Assembly: GCA_030765055.1 (NCBI GenBank)
Contig: JAUKNK010000058.1
Span: 398,501 to 462,500, forward strand
Reading direction: 5' to 3'
DNA length: 64,000 nt
From: Mantis religiosa
Taxonomy: Eukaryota; Arthropoda; Insecta; Mantodea; Mantidae
Made by a program: the position numbers and the translations under genes
The notes under the pieces: generated by a model
Told to the model about the DNA's origin: nothing
Database searches by the model: none
Seen by the model: only the letters and a program-made list of their open reading frames with translations
Part shown: positions 1 through 9,724 of the stretch, piece by piece
Layout of the letters: every line of letters starts with the position of its first letter
Numbering within the stretch: position 1 is the first letter of the stretch

Positions 1-860
1 TAATATTATCACTGTATAGTAAATATTATTTTGTATTTTTAAATTGTTTCAGGATCCAAATTGTGCTAATTTCCACAAAGTACTTCGTTCTTATAGTTGA
101 AAATATTGCTTTTGTATGTCATCATTTGGTTGTATGGGATTGAAGGCTATAATAATGTTACTGCTATTGGGTTGTTTTATTTATAATAACAAGTATTATA
201 TACATATTAAACCATGTATTATAGAATTTCTGAATTGTTCCTTCACTACTATCCTGTCCTTAATAATTTTTGGTAACCCAAGTGCAGAATGGTAACGCTA
301 CTGCATGAAACGTATCTCCCTAGCATTTGCCAGCAGCAACCAAGCATGCCAGCACCTTGTGAGCTGTATAGCCACACCATGCATGTCAGTTGGCGAAGCC
401 GGGTCTACGATGACTGCATATGGAAGGTGACACAGAGGATCTGATATACGGAGAGGAAGAAATATCAGTCCAGGTCAATAACTCACCAAGTTGACCAGTG
501 CAGTCCTTCCCTTAAGTTCAACATAACTTTGTTTGGATCCGTCCCTGTAAGTTTTCAGATTATAGAAGCAATTAAAGAGTTACCTTTCTGAAAACAAACT
601 ACCTTAAGAACTCTATAATTGTGTATTTTCAGTTCCTTGTTATACTTAATTATCTTTTTAGGTAATTCAGTGCATAACAAGCAACTGTTTTTATTACAAA
701 AGAGGCCATCATATTTATTGTGGTGCGTGGATTTAACATTCCTCTAGCCCTTGTTTAATATTTATTGTGAATACGTATATTATCTATGAAGCTACCTTCC
801 TGCTCTTCATGACTACAGCAAGAGGAAATGTGAAATATGTAGTGTTTAACAACTGCTTTT
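1..860. other. Non-coding stretch, no gene seen
   Basis: AT-rich sequence with a slightly GC-richer patch near 300-520. No ORF shows recognisable protein motifs and I see no repeat or RNA structure that I can name. Confidence 0.5.
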
Positions 861-894
861 ACTACATACGGCACCACAGGCAGTGACACTGATG

Positions 895-1081
895 ATACAT
901 GAGATGAAGATGGAGCACTGGTGGAATGAGATGGCGGGGGAAACCGGAGGTCCCGGGGAAAACCCGCCCCAGCGCTGTGTTGTCCACCACAAATCTCACT
1001 TTTGCAGTCGCTTGGGATCGAAGCCGGGCCACCATGGCGAGAGCCAAATGGTCTAACCACTGAGCCACGGCACGGCCAGCA
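895..1081 (-). repeat. tRNA-derived SINE, family S1, copy 1
   Basis: On the minus strand the unit opens with a tRNA-like head. An A-box-like GTGGCTCAGTGG is followed about 35 nt later by a B-box-like GGCTTCGATCCC, as in RNA polymerase III promoters. After the head comes a body shared with a plus-strand copy near 9,030-9,300, including a stretch reading roughly GCGCTGG..GGTTTTCC..GG and a CCTCCGGTTTCCCC core. The two copies are clearly related but diverged. I infer a SINE mobilised by a partner LINE that I cannot identify. Confidence 0.7.
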
Positions 1082-1084
1082 AGA

Positions 1085-1510
1085 GGAATGTTGGCAATTT
1101 GCATAGACTGGCACATAGCTTAAAACTGTTCCAAAGAGTATATTACTCTTCTGCAATAAAAATGTAGAGTATCTCTACGTTGTACTTGAAACAATATAAC
1201 ATTTTCAAGAAAGGTTTAAAGTTATTCTGATATACCTACTCCCTATATAATACTGAGACATTCATTAGTGCCCCATGCAGCAGTAAATTTTAAATACTGT
1301 CCGACTGCAAGCAATGTTCATTTGGTAATTAACTTTATATTGAACTACAGTAATGCATGTTCTGAGCTTAATGCTTGAAATGATGGATGTATTATTATAA
1401 TGAATGCACCATAAATGTAATGATGTGTTGAATGTTTGGTCAGGGTAGGACCTGAGGAACGAACAAAGAAACAAATATACAGAATACACACACATGCAAC
1501 GAGTGTTTGA
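1085..1510 (+). repeat. Dispersed repeat family A, copy 1
   Basis: This block matches, with divergence, 10,935-11,500, 57,990-58,195 plus 58,676-58,915, and in reverse 30,640-30,890. Shared landmarks are a CTCCCCATATAATACTGA-like segment, CTACAGTAATNCAT, and a stretch ending in ACCTGAG followed by GAACAAAGAAACAAA. It has no coding capacity. The class (non-autonomous DNA element or SINE) is unknown. Confidence 0.5.
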
Positions 1511-1682
1511 GTGATTTGGATGATCCTGAATGAAGATGTGAATGATTAATTGGAACTTGTTTATGTATTAAGTGTCAGTATACTTGTACAAAAGCTCTAA
1601 ATACAACATAGGTACAAAATAAAATGCTGGATAATTTTAAACACTCCCATGATCTAGCATGTAAACATAAAATGGATTTTTG

Positions 1683-2248
1683 AATGTAAATTTATACTGA
1701 GGAATTAATCCTTAAAGAATTAATCCTTTTAAATACATTACTCCGGTATATGGGTGATTTTTGATTAATTAGAGCCAACAGAAAAATTCAATGCCATGGC
1801 CGGGATTTGAACCACGGATCTACTGGTTTCCGTCCAGTCGCTCTGACCCTTGAGCTACCATGGTCAACGTGCCTTCCTGACATTAAATTCTCCAATTGAC
1901 TCGTTATATTTCCCGGTGGACCACTTAAGGTTCTCATATTTGAGACAACTACTTGTGGCGACTTACTATTGTAAGTACTTAATTACCAGGATTTTTACCG
2001 TAGATTATTTTTTAATGTAAATTTATACTGAGGAATTAATCCTTAAAGAATTAATCCTTTTAAATACATTACTCCGGTATATGGGTGATTTTTGATTAAT
2101 TAGAGCCAACAGAAAAATTCAATGCCATGGCCGGGATTTGAACCACGGATCTACTGGTTTCCGTCCAGAGCGACTGGATGGAAACCAGTAGATCCGTGGT
2201 TCAAATCCCGGCCATGGCATTGAATTTTTCTGTTGGCTCTAATTAATT
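1683..2248. repeat. Tandem and palindromic tRNA-like repeat, family S2
   Basis: A 155-bp segment at 1,683-1,837 recurs directly at 2,014-2,168, giving a 331-bp period. The second copy is followed by an inverted copy. Arms 2,095-2,168 and 2,174-2,247 (74 bp each) pair with about one visible mismatch around a 5-nt centre. On the minus strand the core around 1,797-1,865 folds like a decayed tRNA: a 6-7 bp acceptor around CCATGG, a GCTC/GAGC D stem, an ACTGG/CCAGT anticodon stem and a B-box-like GGTTCAAATCCC. The T stem is mismatched and position 33 is C, so I treat it as a tRNA-derived repeat and not a working tRNA gene. Confidence 0.75.
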
Positions 2249-2249
2249 A

Positions 2250-2929
2250 ATAAAATGGCTTGCCCTATGGTTATGTGATATAAAGATAGCACACATTATT
2301 ACACAGAAGCAGTGCCTCTATTGTTATTTCTTTGAGCAGCACATCATGCATTGTTATATTACTTTACTACAATGAGGTCATAATGAGAAACCTAGTAAAA
2401 CAAGTTAATTTTACAGAGTTCTACAGAATAAAAAGAATATCAAACAAGAAGAAATAGAAGAGCAAGAGCTTCTGGTTAAACACCAGGAAGACGACGTAGA
2501 TATATAGCAGGCACAACGTCATGGCTACACCATTGCCAACTGTGAAAGCATGCTTTTGCTGAAAATCCGAACACTACGTAAGCAAACTAACCATATAATA
2601 CGTAAAGAAACTGTTTTTGTTTTTCTTCTGTTTCTCCTGATACTTGTATATAACTTGTCCAAGGTTGAGGAAACGTACTCCTTTGATGAAGTTAGTGATA
2701 ACTAAAAATAAGATATTATAGAAATGTACATTCACTTTGATTTGTACTTGTGACATTTCTCCATGCCTCAATCATATTTTAACATTTACAATAAATTAAT
2801 TTTGAATTCACTTATAATTCATTATTTAAACTACTCTTTCATATAGAATAAAAAGAAGTATTTCAGAAAGTGGAGTGCCATTGCTACTAAAATTAGGCAA
2901 ATGAGTCAACCTTGTATATATCTACTTTC
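2250..2929. other. Non-coding stretch, no gene seen
   Basis: AT-rich sequence with only short ORFs that lack recognisable motifs. No repeat was recognised apart from the PLE tail that begins near the right edge. Confidence 0.45.
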
Positions 2930-2949
2930 CTCCACTTACAAGTTTTTTG

Positions 2950-2992
2950 ATGAAGACTAGTTTCTGGGAACTTCTTCCCTATCGTCAGTTTT
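2950..2992 (-). ncRNA. Hammerhead-ribozyme-like motif in PLE A tail
   Basis: On the minus strand CTGACGA (2,982-2,988) fits the hammerhead CUGANGA box. An extra T, then a helix II (GGGAA/TTCCC, 4-nt loop) and GAAAC (to 2,960) follow. The next bases make ACTAGT, a palindrome that could form helix III between two molecules, ending in GTC, a standard cleavage triplet. Hammerhead motifs are established in PLE terminal repeats. Activity is not shown here, and the extra nucleotide after CUGANGA departs from the textbook core. Confidence 0.55.
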
Positions 2993-3092
2993 ATGGCTGA
3001 CTGATGATGCATCCGGTGTCTGCATCTGGCTTGGTGTCGTGCTACCATCTAATGTTCTGGTAAGTTTGATGACATCATCCACGGCGGGAATT

Positions 3093-3846
3093 TCAAAATT
3101 CATCAAGGTCTTGTTTCTTTGTAATAAATATGTTTTCCCAAATCTGTAGTTCCAGAGGTTTCTTTGCCTGTTTGATCAGTTCTATTTCTTGTTTTATGTT
3201 GTGATTCTGAGACCAAAAGTGATGTGCTACGGCCAACTTGAATTTAATATTTCTGAAGTGGTCTTTGATTCTTGTTCCTAGATTCCTTTTGGTCTTACCA
3301 ATGTATATCTTGTCACAATCCTGGCAGCTCATTTGGTAAATGCCTGATAATTGAGTTTTCGGTGTACTATTTTTTAGAGTGTGGATTAGTAAGTTGCGGA
3401 TGTTGTGTTTGTTCTGAGGGGCTAATCTTATGTTGAAGCACTTAAATAGCTTTTCAAATTTTTTGAAGTATTTTGGATAAAATGTAAATTTGCCATATCT
3501 GGTGTTTGGGTTTTCTAGTTTTTTAACATAGTAATGTCCTTTCAATTTTTGTTTCTTTTGTGTCTGTAGATAAATTTTTTGATGAAATTTGTGTTATAGT
3601 TGCTCAATTCGGCAACCTGGTGTATGTGAGTGTACTCCTGTTCATATTCTGTTTTTGTTAGCGGAATGTTGATTAATCTGTGAACCAAACTATGGAATAT
3701 TGCATATTGCTGTTGTGCTGGGTTAAATGGGTTACATTTAATGTAATTGTCAACATGTGTTGCTTTTCTGTATATTCCAAAATGTAATCCTGTTGGTGTT
3801 CTAATGATTTTCAAATCTAGAAAAGGTAGCCATTCATCCTGCTCAT
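3093..3846 (-). pseudogene. PLE A linker plus GIY-YIG endonuclease, broken
   Basis: Two overlapping reading frames cover what was one polyprotein. The first is about 90 residues and contains the PLE linker (HSLVHRLINIPL). The second is about 150 residues and contains the GIY-YIG nuclease, with GIY, a CxxC pair (CQDCD), YIG and the downstream KTKRN..TRIKDH block. In PLEs this nuclease nicks the target DNA to prime reverse transcription. The frame closes just before the NFEIP-like C-terminal segment seen in related copies, which indicates a further frameshift. Confidence 0.8.
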
Positions 3847-3849
3847 TTC

Positions 3850-5080
3850 ATTAAAAAATATTAGACAATTTTAAATTGGAAAATAGTTGCGAAATCTCAA
3901 AAGCAAAACATAATGGAGACAGAACTGTTGTGTTGTCAGAGATGTTATTATATCAGCACTTTCAGTATAATTTGAATAAAATATTGCTTGCCTTCAACTC
4001 AACTTTTTAACATTTGACACAAAAATTTTATGAAGACCAGCGTAATTGTGCTGGAGCAATGACCTCGCCAATGGTGGATCTGAAATCATAATCCCAGAAC
4101 TAGAAAAGCTATAATTTCTCTTCAAAATACAAATGCGGTTGTGATAAAACTTCCGTAAAGACACAACCAGCTTCCAAATTCTTATGAAAATCATGAAAGA
4201 ATCTGAGTGAAGACAATGTGTAAAATGTGTAAAAAGTATGTAAATGTAAAAGTAGTTAATACTTTCAATGCCAAACGTGAAATGTACACTACCCATAAAA
4301 TGCATTTTAATAAATGATGGAAGCGAGCATTAATTATAATATTAATTAAAGTTATTGTTAATAATTCAAACTTGCAATACGTTCTCGTATTACAATCCCT
4401 CGGTGAGGCGACTTACCTTCCCTGGGATAGAGAAATGAAGATGCCTTCAGCTTCCCCGTTACTGAGATGAAGTAGTCTGGATAAATTGCCGGTAGCTTCG
4501 TCGATGAGTGATGAGATCTTTAATCCAGGGCTGCGGTACCACGCCAGCAACAGAATGGTGAATGGTAGCAACCAAAATTGGTCATAAAACACTGCTTCAC
4601 TTATTTTTTTTATAAGATTTTATTTTTTCCCAGTATCTTTACACAGTCGATGCTTTGTAACAACGTTTGCTAACATATTTCATGTTAGTAATGGCGTAGC
4701 ATACGCAGCAGCGTGTCCAGAACTACAGCCATTACACGTCTCGCCGGATCAAAAAAACTTTCAGGAATGAGCTGTATCAAGTGAAATTATTTTGTCATGT
4801 CTTGTTACTAAGGGACGAATACTTAAATTTGATTGGTTTGACATCAGATTTTGAATTTCTATGCAGCCTAATACGTCACAAACAAAGCCATCTTGATTTA
4901 ACCTCTTTCATCAGCTTCAGAGGGCCAGGTTTGTATTACATTTCCATATATGGGAATTTTAATAAATTTCTCGAATTATATAGAAATTCAGCTTCAAACT
5001 GTAGCACTTCAGGTCGTATCACACTCAATTAAATACACATTCATGTTTATATTACTTACCTCAGATGTCACAATTAGTAG
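3850..5080. other. No gene recognised; possible minus-strand splice donor
   Basis: Mostly AT-rich sequence with motif-less ORFs. On the minus strand a consensus donor (GGAAG|GTAAGT) occurs near 4,413-4,421, preceded by a moderately GC-rich 140-bp stretch (about 4,418-4,560). This could be an untranslated exon of a host gene, but no frame is convincingly coding. Confidence 0.3.
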
Positions 5081-5349
5081 CTGTAGAGCAACTGAGTTAG
5101 AAATTCAAAAAGTTGTTGATAATTTCTGTAGAGATAGGGAATTCCATAATACCACATCTAATTGTAATGTAACTTTAATGTTTCAAAATTTACAGTCTCT
5201 TAGAACTAAAATAGAAGAACTTGAAGCTTTGTTGAGTAATGAATTAAGGAATATTAATATTTTATGTTGTGTTGAACATTGGCTTAAACAAGTAGAGATG
5301 AAGAACTATCAGTTACCAGGTATGAAACTTGCAAGTTCTGTTTGCAGGG
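5081..5349 (+). pseudogene. LINE endonuclease N-terminal fragment
   Basis: The translated segment contains LMFQNLQSLRTKIEELEALL, then a block ending VEHWLK, then MKLASSVCR. This layout (N-[IL]QSL-x3-EEL followed by a D/E-HWL block) is typical of the start of the APE-type endonuclease in non-LTR retrotransposons. Only about the first 75 residues of the domain remain. The remnant stops just before the PLE B insertion (12-bp duplication at 5,350-5,361), and no continuation is seen on the other side. The LINE at 60.2-64 kb keeps the opposite end of the same type of domain, but I cannot tell whether it is the same family. Confidence 0.65.
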
Positions 5350-5458
5350 TAATTGAGGAGTATAAACTTAAAAGAAGCGTAGGGACAGTGAAGCACAAAT
5401 TAGTACAAAAGTGAATCGAGAATATATTGACACATTGCTTCACTCACACTGTTTATTC

Positions 5459-5500
5459 ACAGGACATGTTTCAAGAGCTCTTGCTCCTATCCTCAGCTGA
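5459..5500 (-). ncRNA. Hammerhead-like motif, PLE B left arm
   Basis: On the minus strand: CTGAGGA (5,490-5,496), one extra T, helix II AGGAGC/GCTCTT with a 4-nt loop, GAAAC, then the palindrome ACATGT and C. The CAG before CTGAGGA can pair with the CTG after the GTC triplet as the first three pairs of helix I. It is the inverted twin of the motif at 6,648-6,690. Confidence 0.55.
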
Positions 5501-5931
5501 TACTCGATTAGTGTAAGTTGTAGTGGTTTCTTCTTTCTCTATTTTGTCAATAGATGGTGTGATGTACTTGTCAAAGATGTCCGGTGGTGGAGTTTCGAAA
5601 TTCATAACTCTATGACGATTTTTGTTAATGAAGATTTTTTCCCATACGGAAAGGTCTATGGGGTGATTAACGTATTTTATTAGAGATGTTTCCAAATTGA
5701 TGTCATGTCTAGTATTCAAAAAATGAAAAGCCACTGCTGATTTTTCTGTTTCACCATTTTTAATGTTTCTCATATGTTCTTTAGTTCTGATGTTAATATT
5801 TCTTTTTGTTTTTCCTATATAAATTTTAGGGCAAGTTTCACATTTGATCTCATAGATTCCTGGTTTTTCTTTGGTAGTGATTGAATTTTTGGGAGGGCCT
5901 TTTAACAAATTTCTGATATTAAACCTATTTT
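5471..5931 (-). pseudogene. GIY-YIG endonuclease, left arm of PLE B
   Basis: The minus-strand frame encodes NRFNIRNLL, the GIY-YIG core (PGIYEIKC..CPKIYIGKTKRN, then IRTKEHMRN), a WEKIF block, MNFETPPPDIFDKY and the C-terminus ending AEDRSKSS. It lacks the RT and linker, so it can only be a partial copy. The frame stays open across the arm. The extra N-terminal residues upstream of 5,931 come from the spacer. Confidence 0.85.
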
Positions 5932-5951
5932 TCAACAGTTTAATCTTTCGG

Positions 5952-6677
5952 ATGATCAACTTTCCACTAAACAGAGAAGATTATCAAGAAGAATACCTAC
6001 ACATAAAAAAAGTAGCTATATCCAACGGTTTCAACCCAAATTTAGTAGACAAAACAGTTAACAGACTCAACAAAGCTAAGAAAATAAAAGAAACCACCAC
6101 CCTAGAACCTATAGGAGAAAAAGAGAAAAAACTTTTTAAAAAATTCACCTTCCACCCATCAGCCTATAACAAATTCCAAAAAATCTTCTCAAAACACAAC
6201 ATAACTCTTGCACCTCAAAATAGGTTTAATATCAGAAATTTGTTAAAAGGCCCTCCCAAAAATTCAATCACTACCAAAGAAAAACCAGGAATCTATGAGA
6301 TCAAATGTGAAACTTGCCCTAAAATTTATATAGGAAAAACAAAAAGAAATATTAACATCAGAACTAAAGAACATATAAGAAACATTAAAAATGGTGAAAC
6401 AGAAAAATCAGCAGTGGCTTTTCATTTTTTGAATACTAGTTATGACATCAACTTGGAAACATCTCTAATAAAATACGTTAATCACCCCATAGACCTTTCC
6501 GTATGGGAAAAAATCTTCAGTAACAAAAATCGTCATAGAGTTATGAATTTTGAAACTCCACCACCGGACATCTTTGACAGGTACATCACACCATCTATTG
6601 ACAATACGGAGAAAGAAGAAACCACTACAACTTACACTAATCGAGTATCAGCTGAGGATAGGAGCAAGAGCTCTTGA
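5952..6677 (+). pseudogene. PLE B linker plus GIY-YIG endonuclease, right arm
   Basis: An open frame of about 240 residues begins at an ATG at 5,952. It runs through INFPLNREDYQEEYLHIKK (the conserved PLE linker), FTFHP, LAPQNRFNIRNLL, the GIY-YIG core and MNFETPPPDIFDRY to AEDRSKSS. The reverse transcriptase is missing, so this is a 5'-truncated copy. Codons upstream of 5,952 in the same frame are antisense to the left arm and not part of the protein. The endonuclease residues look intact. Confidence 0.85.
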
Positions 6678-6690
6678 AACATGTCCTGTG
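6648..6690 (+). ncRNA. Hammerhead-like motif, PLE B right arm
   Basis: On the plus strand: CTGAGGA at 6,652-6,658, one extra T, helix II AGGAGC/GCTCTT, GAAAC from 6,676 and the GTC triplet closing the ACATGT palindrome at about 6,685. CAG and CTG flank the core and can pair as helix I. The motif overlaps the end of the PLE coding frame (AEDRSKSS stop), so ribozyme and protein sequence constrain each other here. Confidence 0.55.
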
Positions 6691-6758
6691 AATAAACAGT
6701 GTGAGTGAAGCAATGTGTCAATATCTTCTCGATTCACTTTTGTACTAATTGAGGAGTG

Positions 6759-6978
6759 TTTTTTCAAAACTCGATAGATACACAAAATGTGTTTCTGAGA
6801 AAAATGTTTTTTTCTATTTATTGGCAATGCTAATTGGTTAGCACAGCAACTATATTAATCATTCAATTCTTCTTCCTGAAACTGTCTCACTGAATGTGAA
6901 AAGAAACAGATACCATAATTTAACTAGTGCAAATTTGAGGTTTGGAAATGCAGAGTTTTCTCAAAAACCGATAGATAC
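6759..6978 (+). repeat. Repeated motif left of GGQNKN copy 1
   Basis: TTTTTTCAAAACTCGATAGA at 6,759 and a variant (TTTTCTCAAAAACCGATAGA) at 6,956 are in direct orientation. Inverted variants occur at 10,624-10,642, 10,659-10,685 and 10,805-10,834, on the far side of the decayed gene at 7,290-7,930. These may be terminal or subterminal repeats of one element of about 4 kb. That is inference; no target duplication was found. Confidence 0.4.
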
Positions 6979-7045
6979 TGATTAACTTTTCTGCATGAGT
7001 GAGAAATTAACTCTTGAAATTTACTCATTTTTGTTATGTATTGTC

Positions 7046-7073
<28 letters not shown>
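7046..7073. repeat. Poly-T tract
   Basis: About 28 consecutive T residues. It could be the antisense of a poly(A) tail, but no retrosequence is recognisable beside it. Confidence 0.8.
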
Positions 7074-7079
<6 letters not shown>

Positions 7080-7289
7080 TGTTTATGTGTTTTTTAATTG
7101 TACCTTTTCATAATACATAATGTATTATACAACCAACGTGTTAATGTTTATAAGGATTATTTGATTAGGCATAAACTTACAAACTAAGTACTGCTACATT
7201 CACTATAACAATATAATATTTTGGTTTATTTATTTAACAATCACATTGAGTACAAAGAAATTTCAAACAATATGAATAAGTAAGCTTTA

Positions 7290-7930
7290 ACCTTTATTGG
7301 TATATTCTAGTAAATCCTCATAAAATTCTTTTGCACTTTCTGGAATTTCTATAGATTAAGCTAGATTTTAAACATCCTTTTTCTTTTCTTTGCTCACTGT
7401 ATCAGGAGGCATAAAACTGTGCCCACGTTTTGGGTAGATATGTGAAATGCGGGAAGATTTTTTACTCTTCTCCAAGAAAGTGATAAGCATGAACATCAAC
7501 ACACTATTCTTGTTAAGACTAGACAAAGAGTCTGAAAATAAATGAATGGTAAAAGGAGCGTTATTGGACATCCTTTCTCCCAGTTTCAATAAAAAGTGGT
7601 ACAAAGCTGAGGCAACCTGGTTACAGCCTTTAGCATATTCAGTTTCCAGCCATGTATACAAGAAAATGTCTTGGTTCTGGGTTTTAGATGGAATCATTAT
7701 GCATAGATTATACAGCCACACCTGCCTTGTATAGAATACCTAACTAACAGAAAGTTTAGACAGTGGTTGATTCTGCTGTATATCAAAACAAATAGTGATT
7801 GCCTCAGTGTTTTTCTCTTTCAATAGCTGATAAAAACGTTTTGAGGGCAGCATGTGCAATCTAGACATGGCTCTTAGTTCATTTTTCTTCTCCACCTCTG
7901 TCTTAATCTGTTGTTGTTTTCAAATGCTAG
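7290..7930 (-). pseudogene. GGQNKN-type (DUF7869-like) gene fragment, copy 1
   Basis: The minus-strand frames give, in order: a segment ending KRFYQLLKEKNTEA, then ITICFDIQQNQPLSKLSV, then FLYTWLETEYAKG, FTIHLFSDS..NKNSVLMFML (a damaged version of the FSD-C-GGQNKN block), then the HIYPKRGHSFMPPD block, ending PESAKEFYEDLL near 7,300. The same block order occurs at 13,796-15,335. I believe this is the insect multi-copy family annotated as DUF7869, but the name needs a search. The function is unproven. A stop near 7,740 and loss of CGGQ show it is dead. Confidence 0.65.
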
Positions 7931-7934
7931 GCTT

Positions 7935-9026
7935 TGGCACGGAAGCCATTAGCTCTCTTACTCTCCAATATTTCATAGTAGCATAAATATAACCGTTTTT
8001 TATGTGAACACCAATTTTTTGCTTGAAATGATGGCTACATCATCCACTCACTTTAACCCCCAGTATGTCTGGAAGGCCACACCTGTCTTTGGTTAATGGG
8101 TCCATCGGACCTGGCCGGGAGGAGTTTTAACGTCCATAAGCTTTTCCCACAAGCACCAATTGTGGAACATTTGTACGCCGTGACAGGCCAGCGTAAGGGA
8201 TGAAATAGCATTTCCTCTATTTCTGATGTAGTTATACTGCTAATGCTCGGTCCCCAGAGCCTCATTGGTAAAAGCAGGTTGCACCATGGGCAGGCTGAGG
8301 TTGGGATTTGAATAGGAGAGGTTATGGAATGCACATCACTATCCTTTGCCTCCGATGAAGATTACAGGGTATATTTAAAGCTATAGGCTACTCTACGAAA
8401 CACTGAATGCCAACATTATTGTAATATGTGCATTTTTTCTGGGGAGATTTCTGTTTGTGTCTCAGAACTGCGTAAATTAACTTATATTTTATAGTATTGA
8501 CATTTTTTCTATGAATCATTTTTGTTTTCTTGCTGCCTTGCACTCCAATATTTGATGTTATGTTGGTATCTTGACTAAAGACTTTAAATATTATTGGTGC
8601 TGTCGTTTGTTAATTCAATAAATCCTGCTATGTCCCTTAGATAATCCACAAAATACTGATTTTGTTTGAATATTTCGTGTCCTCGAATATGTTTTGTTCT
8701 GACTGTAATGCTTCACATGTGAATAACTGAAGCGTTCCTTGGCAAAGTTTCCTCTGTGGCATGAAAAGATCCCATTTCTAACAAATGGTAATTGCAACGT
8801 GCGAGCACAATAAAGTTATTCTCCTTTTCTTAATTTTAATTTACCCCTAATATTATTATTTGCATTATTTGTTTCTAACCTTTAAACTCTCTGGAAAACT
8901 TATTTTAAGATAGGACTTCCATCAGAGACTGCAAAAGATTATAAGCATTACACAAGTATCTACAAGTATTCAAATGTTTTCGCATCCACAGATACGCATA
9001 GATTTCGGGAATTAATATTTTGTGCA
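7935..9026. other. No gene recognised
   Basis: A GC-richer block at about 8,050-8,340 has an odd composition and a few tRNA-like phrases, but the box-like pieces lie on opposite strands, so I do not call it a SINE. The rest is AT-rich without motifs. Confidence 0.4.
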
Positions 9027-9300
9027 TAATGGCTGAGTAGTTAGACCGCTTGGCTCTCCCCAAGGCTGCCCGGATTCGATTCCAGGTGACCGCAAAGTGA
9101 GATTTGAGATGGCCAACATGGCGCTGGTGCAGATTTTCTCTGGGTCCTCCGGTTTCCCCTGCCAGCATTCCACCAATTGTTCCATCATCTTTCCTAATAC
9201 CTCATTTCTCTCGTACTTTCACTTCCGGCATTGGGCTGTCCACTCATCCCAGAGTCTCTCTGATCAGGAAAACTCTGATCCTCCACCCGTTGGCTAGGGG
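9027..9300 (+). repeat. tRNA-derived SINE, family S1, copy 2
   Basis: Plus-strand copy of the family at 895-1,081. The A-box-like TGGCTGAGTAGTTAGACCGC and B-box-like GGATTCGATTCC head a body with GGCGCTGGTGCAGATTTTC and a GGTCCTCCGGTTTCCCC segment. This copy is longer at its 3' side, running into a CT-rich tail with CCCAGAGTCTCTCTGATCAG. Confidence 0.7.
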
Positions 9301-9364
9301 CCTCCAGGTTGCGTGGTTCGGAAAGCCCTATGTTCCACTTAAAGGAAATACGGAATTCATTCAT

Positions 9365-9722
9365 TCACCGTGGCCAACTTGCCGTCACCGGGGAAATATA
9401 CGAATCAAATGGAGAAACTAATTTAATGGTAGCTCAATGGGTTAGACCTACTGGACGGAAACCAGCAGATCAACTAATTAAATAATAAGATTTAAAAAAC
9501 GAAGCCTGGGACTTAAGTACTTATGATAGTAAGTTGCCACAAACGGTGTCTCTCGAATGTGATAGCCCCTAGTTGTTTACTGGGGAAAGATACGAGTCAA
9601 ATGGAGAATTTAATGTCGTGATGGCAGGTTGGCCATGGGAGCTCAAGGGGTTAGAATGACTGGACGGTAACCAGGAGATCATTGGTTCAAATCCCGGTTA
9701 TGGCATTGAATTTTTCTTGTTG
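9365..9722 (+). repeat. S2 tRNA-like repeat, two partial tandem copies
   Basis: Two consecutive copies of the S2 unit. The first includes GGTAGCTCAATGGGTTAGAC and ACTGGACGGAAACCAGCAGA near 9,428-9,472. The second has GGGAGCTCAAGGGGTTAGAA and GGTTCAAATCCCGG near 9,639-9,697. Between them is the AGTACTTA..GATAGTAAGT spacer also found, inverted, at 1,860-1,990. Tandem arrangement therefore recurs at two loci. Confidence 0.7.
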
Positions 9723-9724
9723 AC

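Larger units (their letters stand above)
2930..3846 (-). mobile_element. Penelope-like element A, 5'-truncated
   Basis: On the minus strand this carries the C-terminal third of a Penelope-like element. The start reads as the end of the RT-linked region (LPFLDLKII at the upstream edge, then GIYRKATHVDNYI). The conserved linker LINIPLTKTEYEQEY follows, then a GIY-YIG endonuclease (SGIYQMSC..CDKIYIGKTKRNL), then a 3' tail holding a hammerhead-like motif. The reverse transcriptase proper is missing. A frameshift separates the linker (3,542-3,814) from the endonuclease (3,093-3,545) and another follows near 3,093, so the copy is dead. Confidence 0.85.
5350..6757. mobile_element. Penelope-like element B, inverted-repeat insertion with TSD
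   Basis: The insertion is bounded by the 12-bp direct repeat TAATTGAGGAGT (5,350-5,361 and 6,746-6,757). Inside, 5,398-5,931 and 6,217-6,750 are inverted copies of the PLE 3' end, 534 bp each with no indels by coordinate, separated by 285 bp. The right arm is the 3' end of a longer plus-strand copy (from about 5,952). The left arm is a minus-strand copy cut inside the endonuclease. PLEs are known to insert with inverted or tandem partial copies, so one retrotransposition event is likely. The arms encode proteins that differ at only a handful of residues, suggesting a fairly young insertion. Confidence 0.9.

Noticed and set aside
1797..1865. Functional tRNA gene on the minus strand
   Set aside because: Cloverleaf-like, but the T stem is mismatched, position 33 is C, and the segment is part of a repeated unit; it is a tRNA-derived repeat.
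4413..4560. Host exon with a GTAAGT donor on the minus strand
   Set aside because: Good donor, but no open frame with coding character and no matching acceptor or partner exon.
5871..5951. N-terminal extension of the PLE B right-arm ORF
   Set aside because: Antisense reading of the left inverted arm.
8050..8340. Possible SINE or gene in a GC-richer block
   Set aside because: A-box-like and B-box-like pieces are on opposite strands and no second copy is present.
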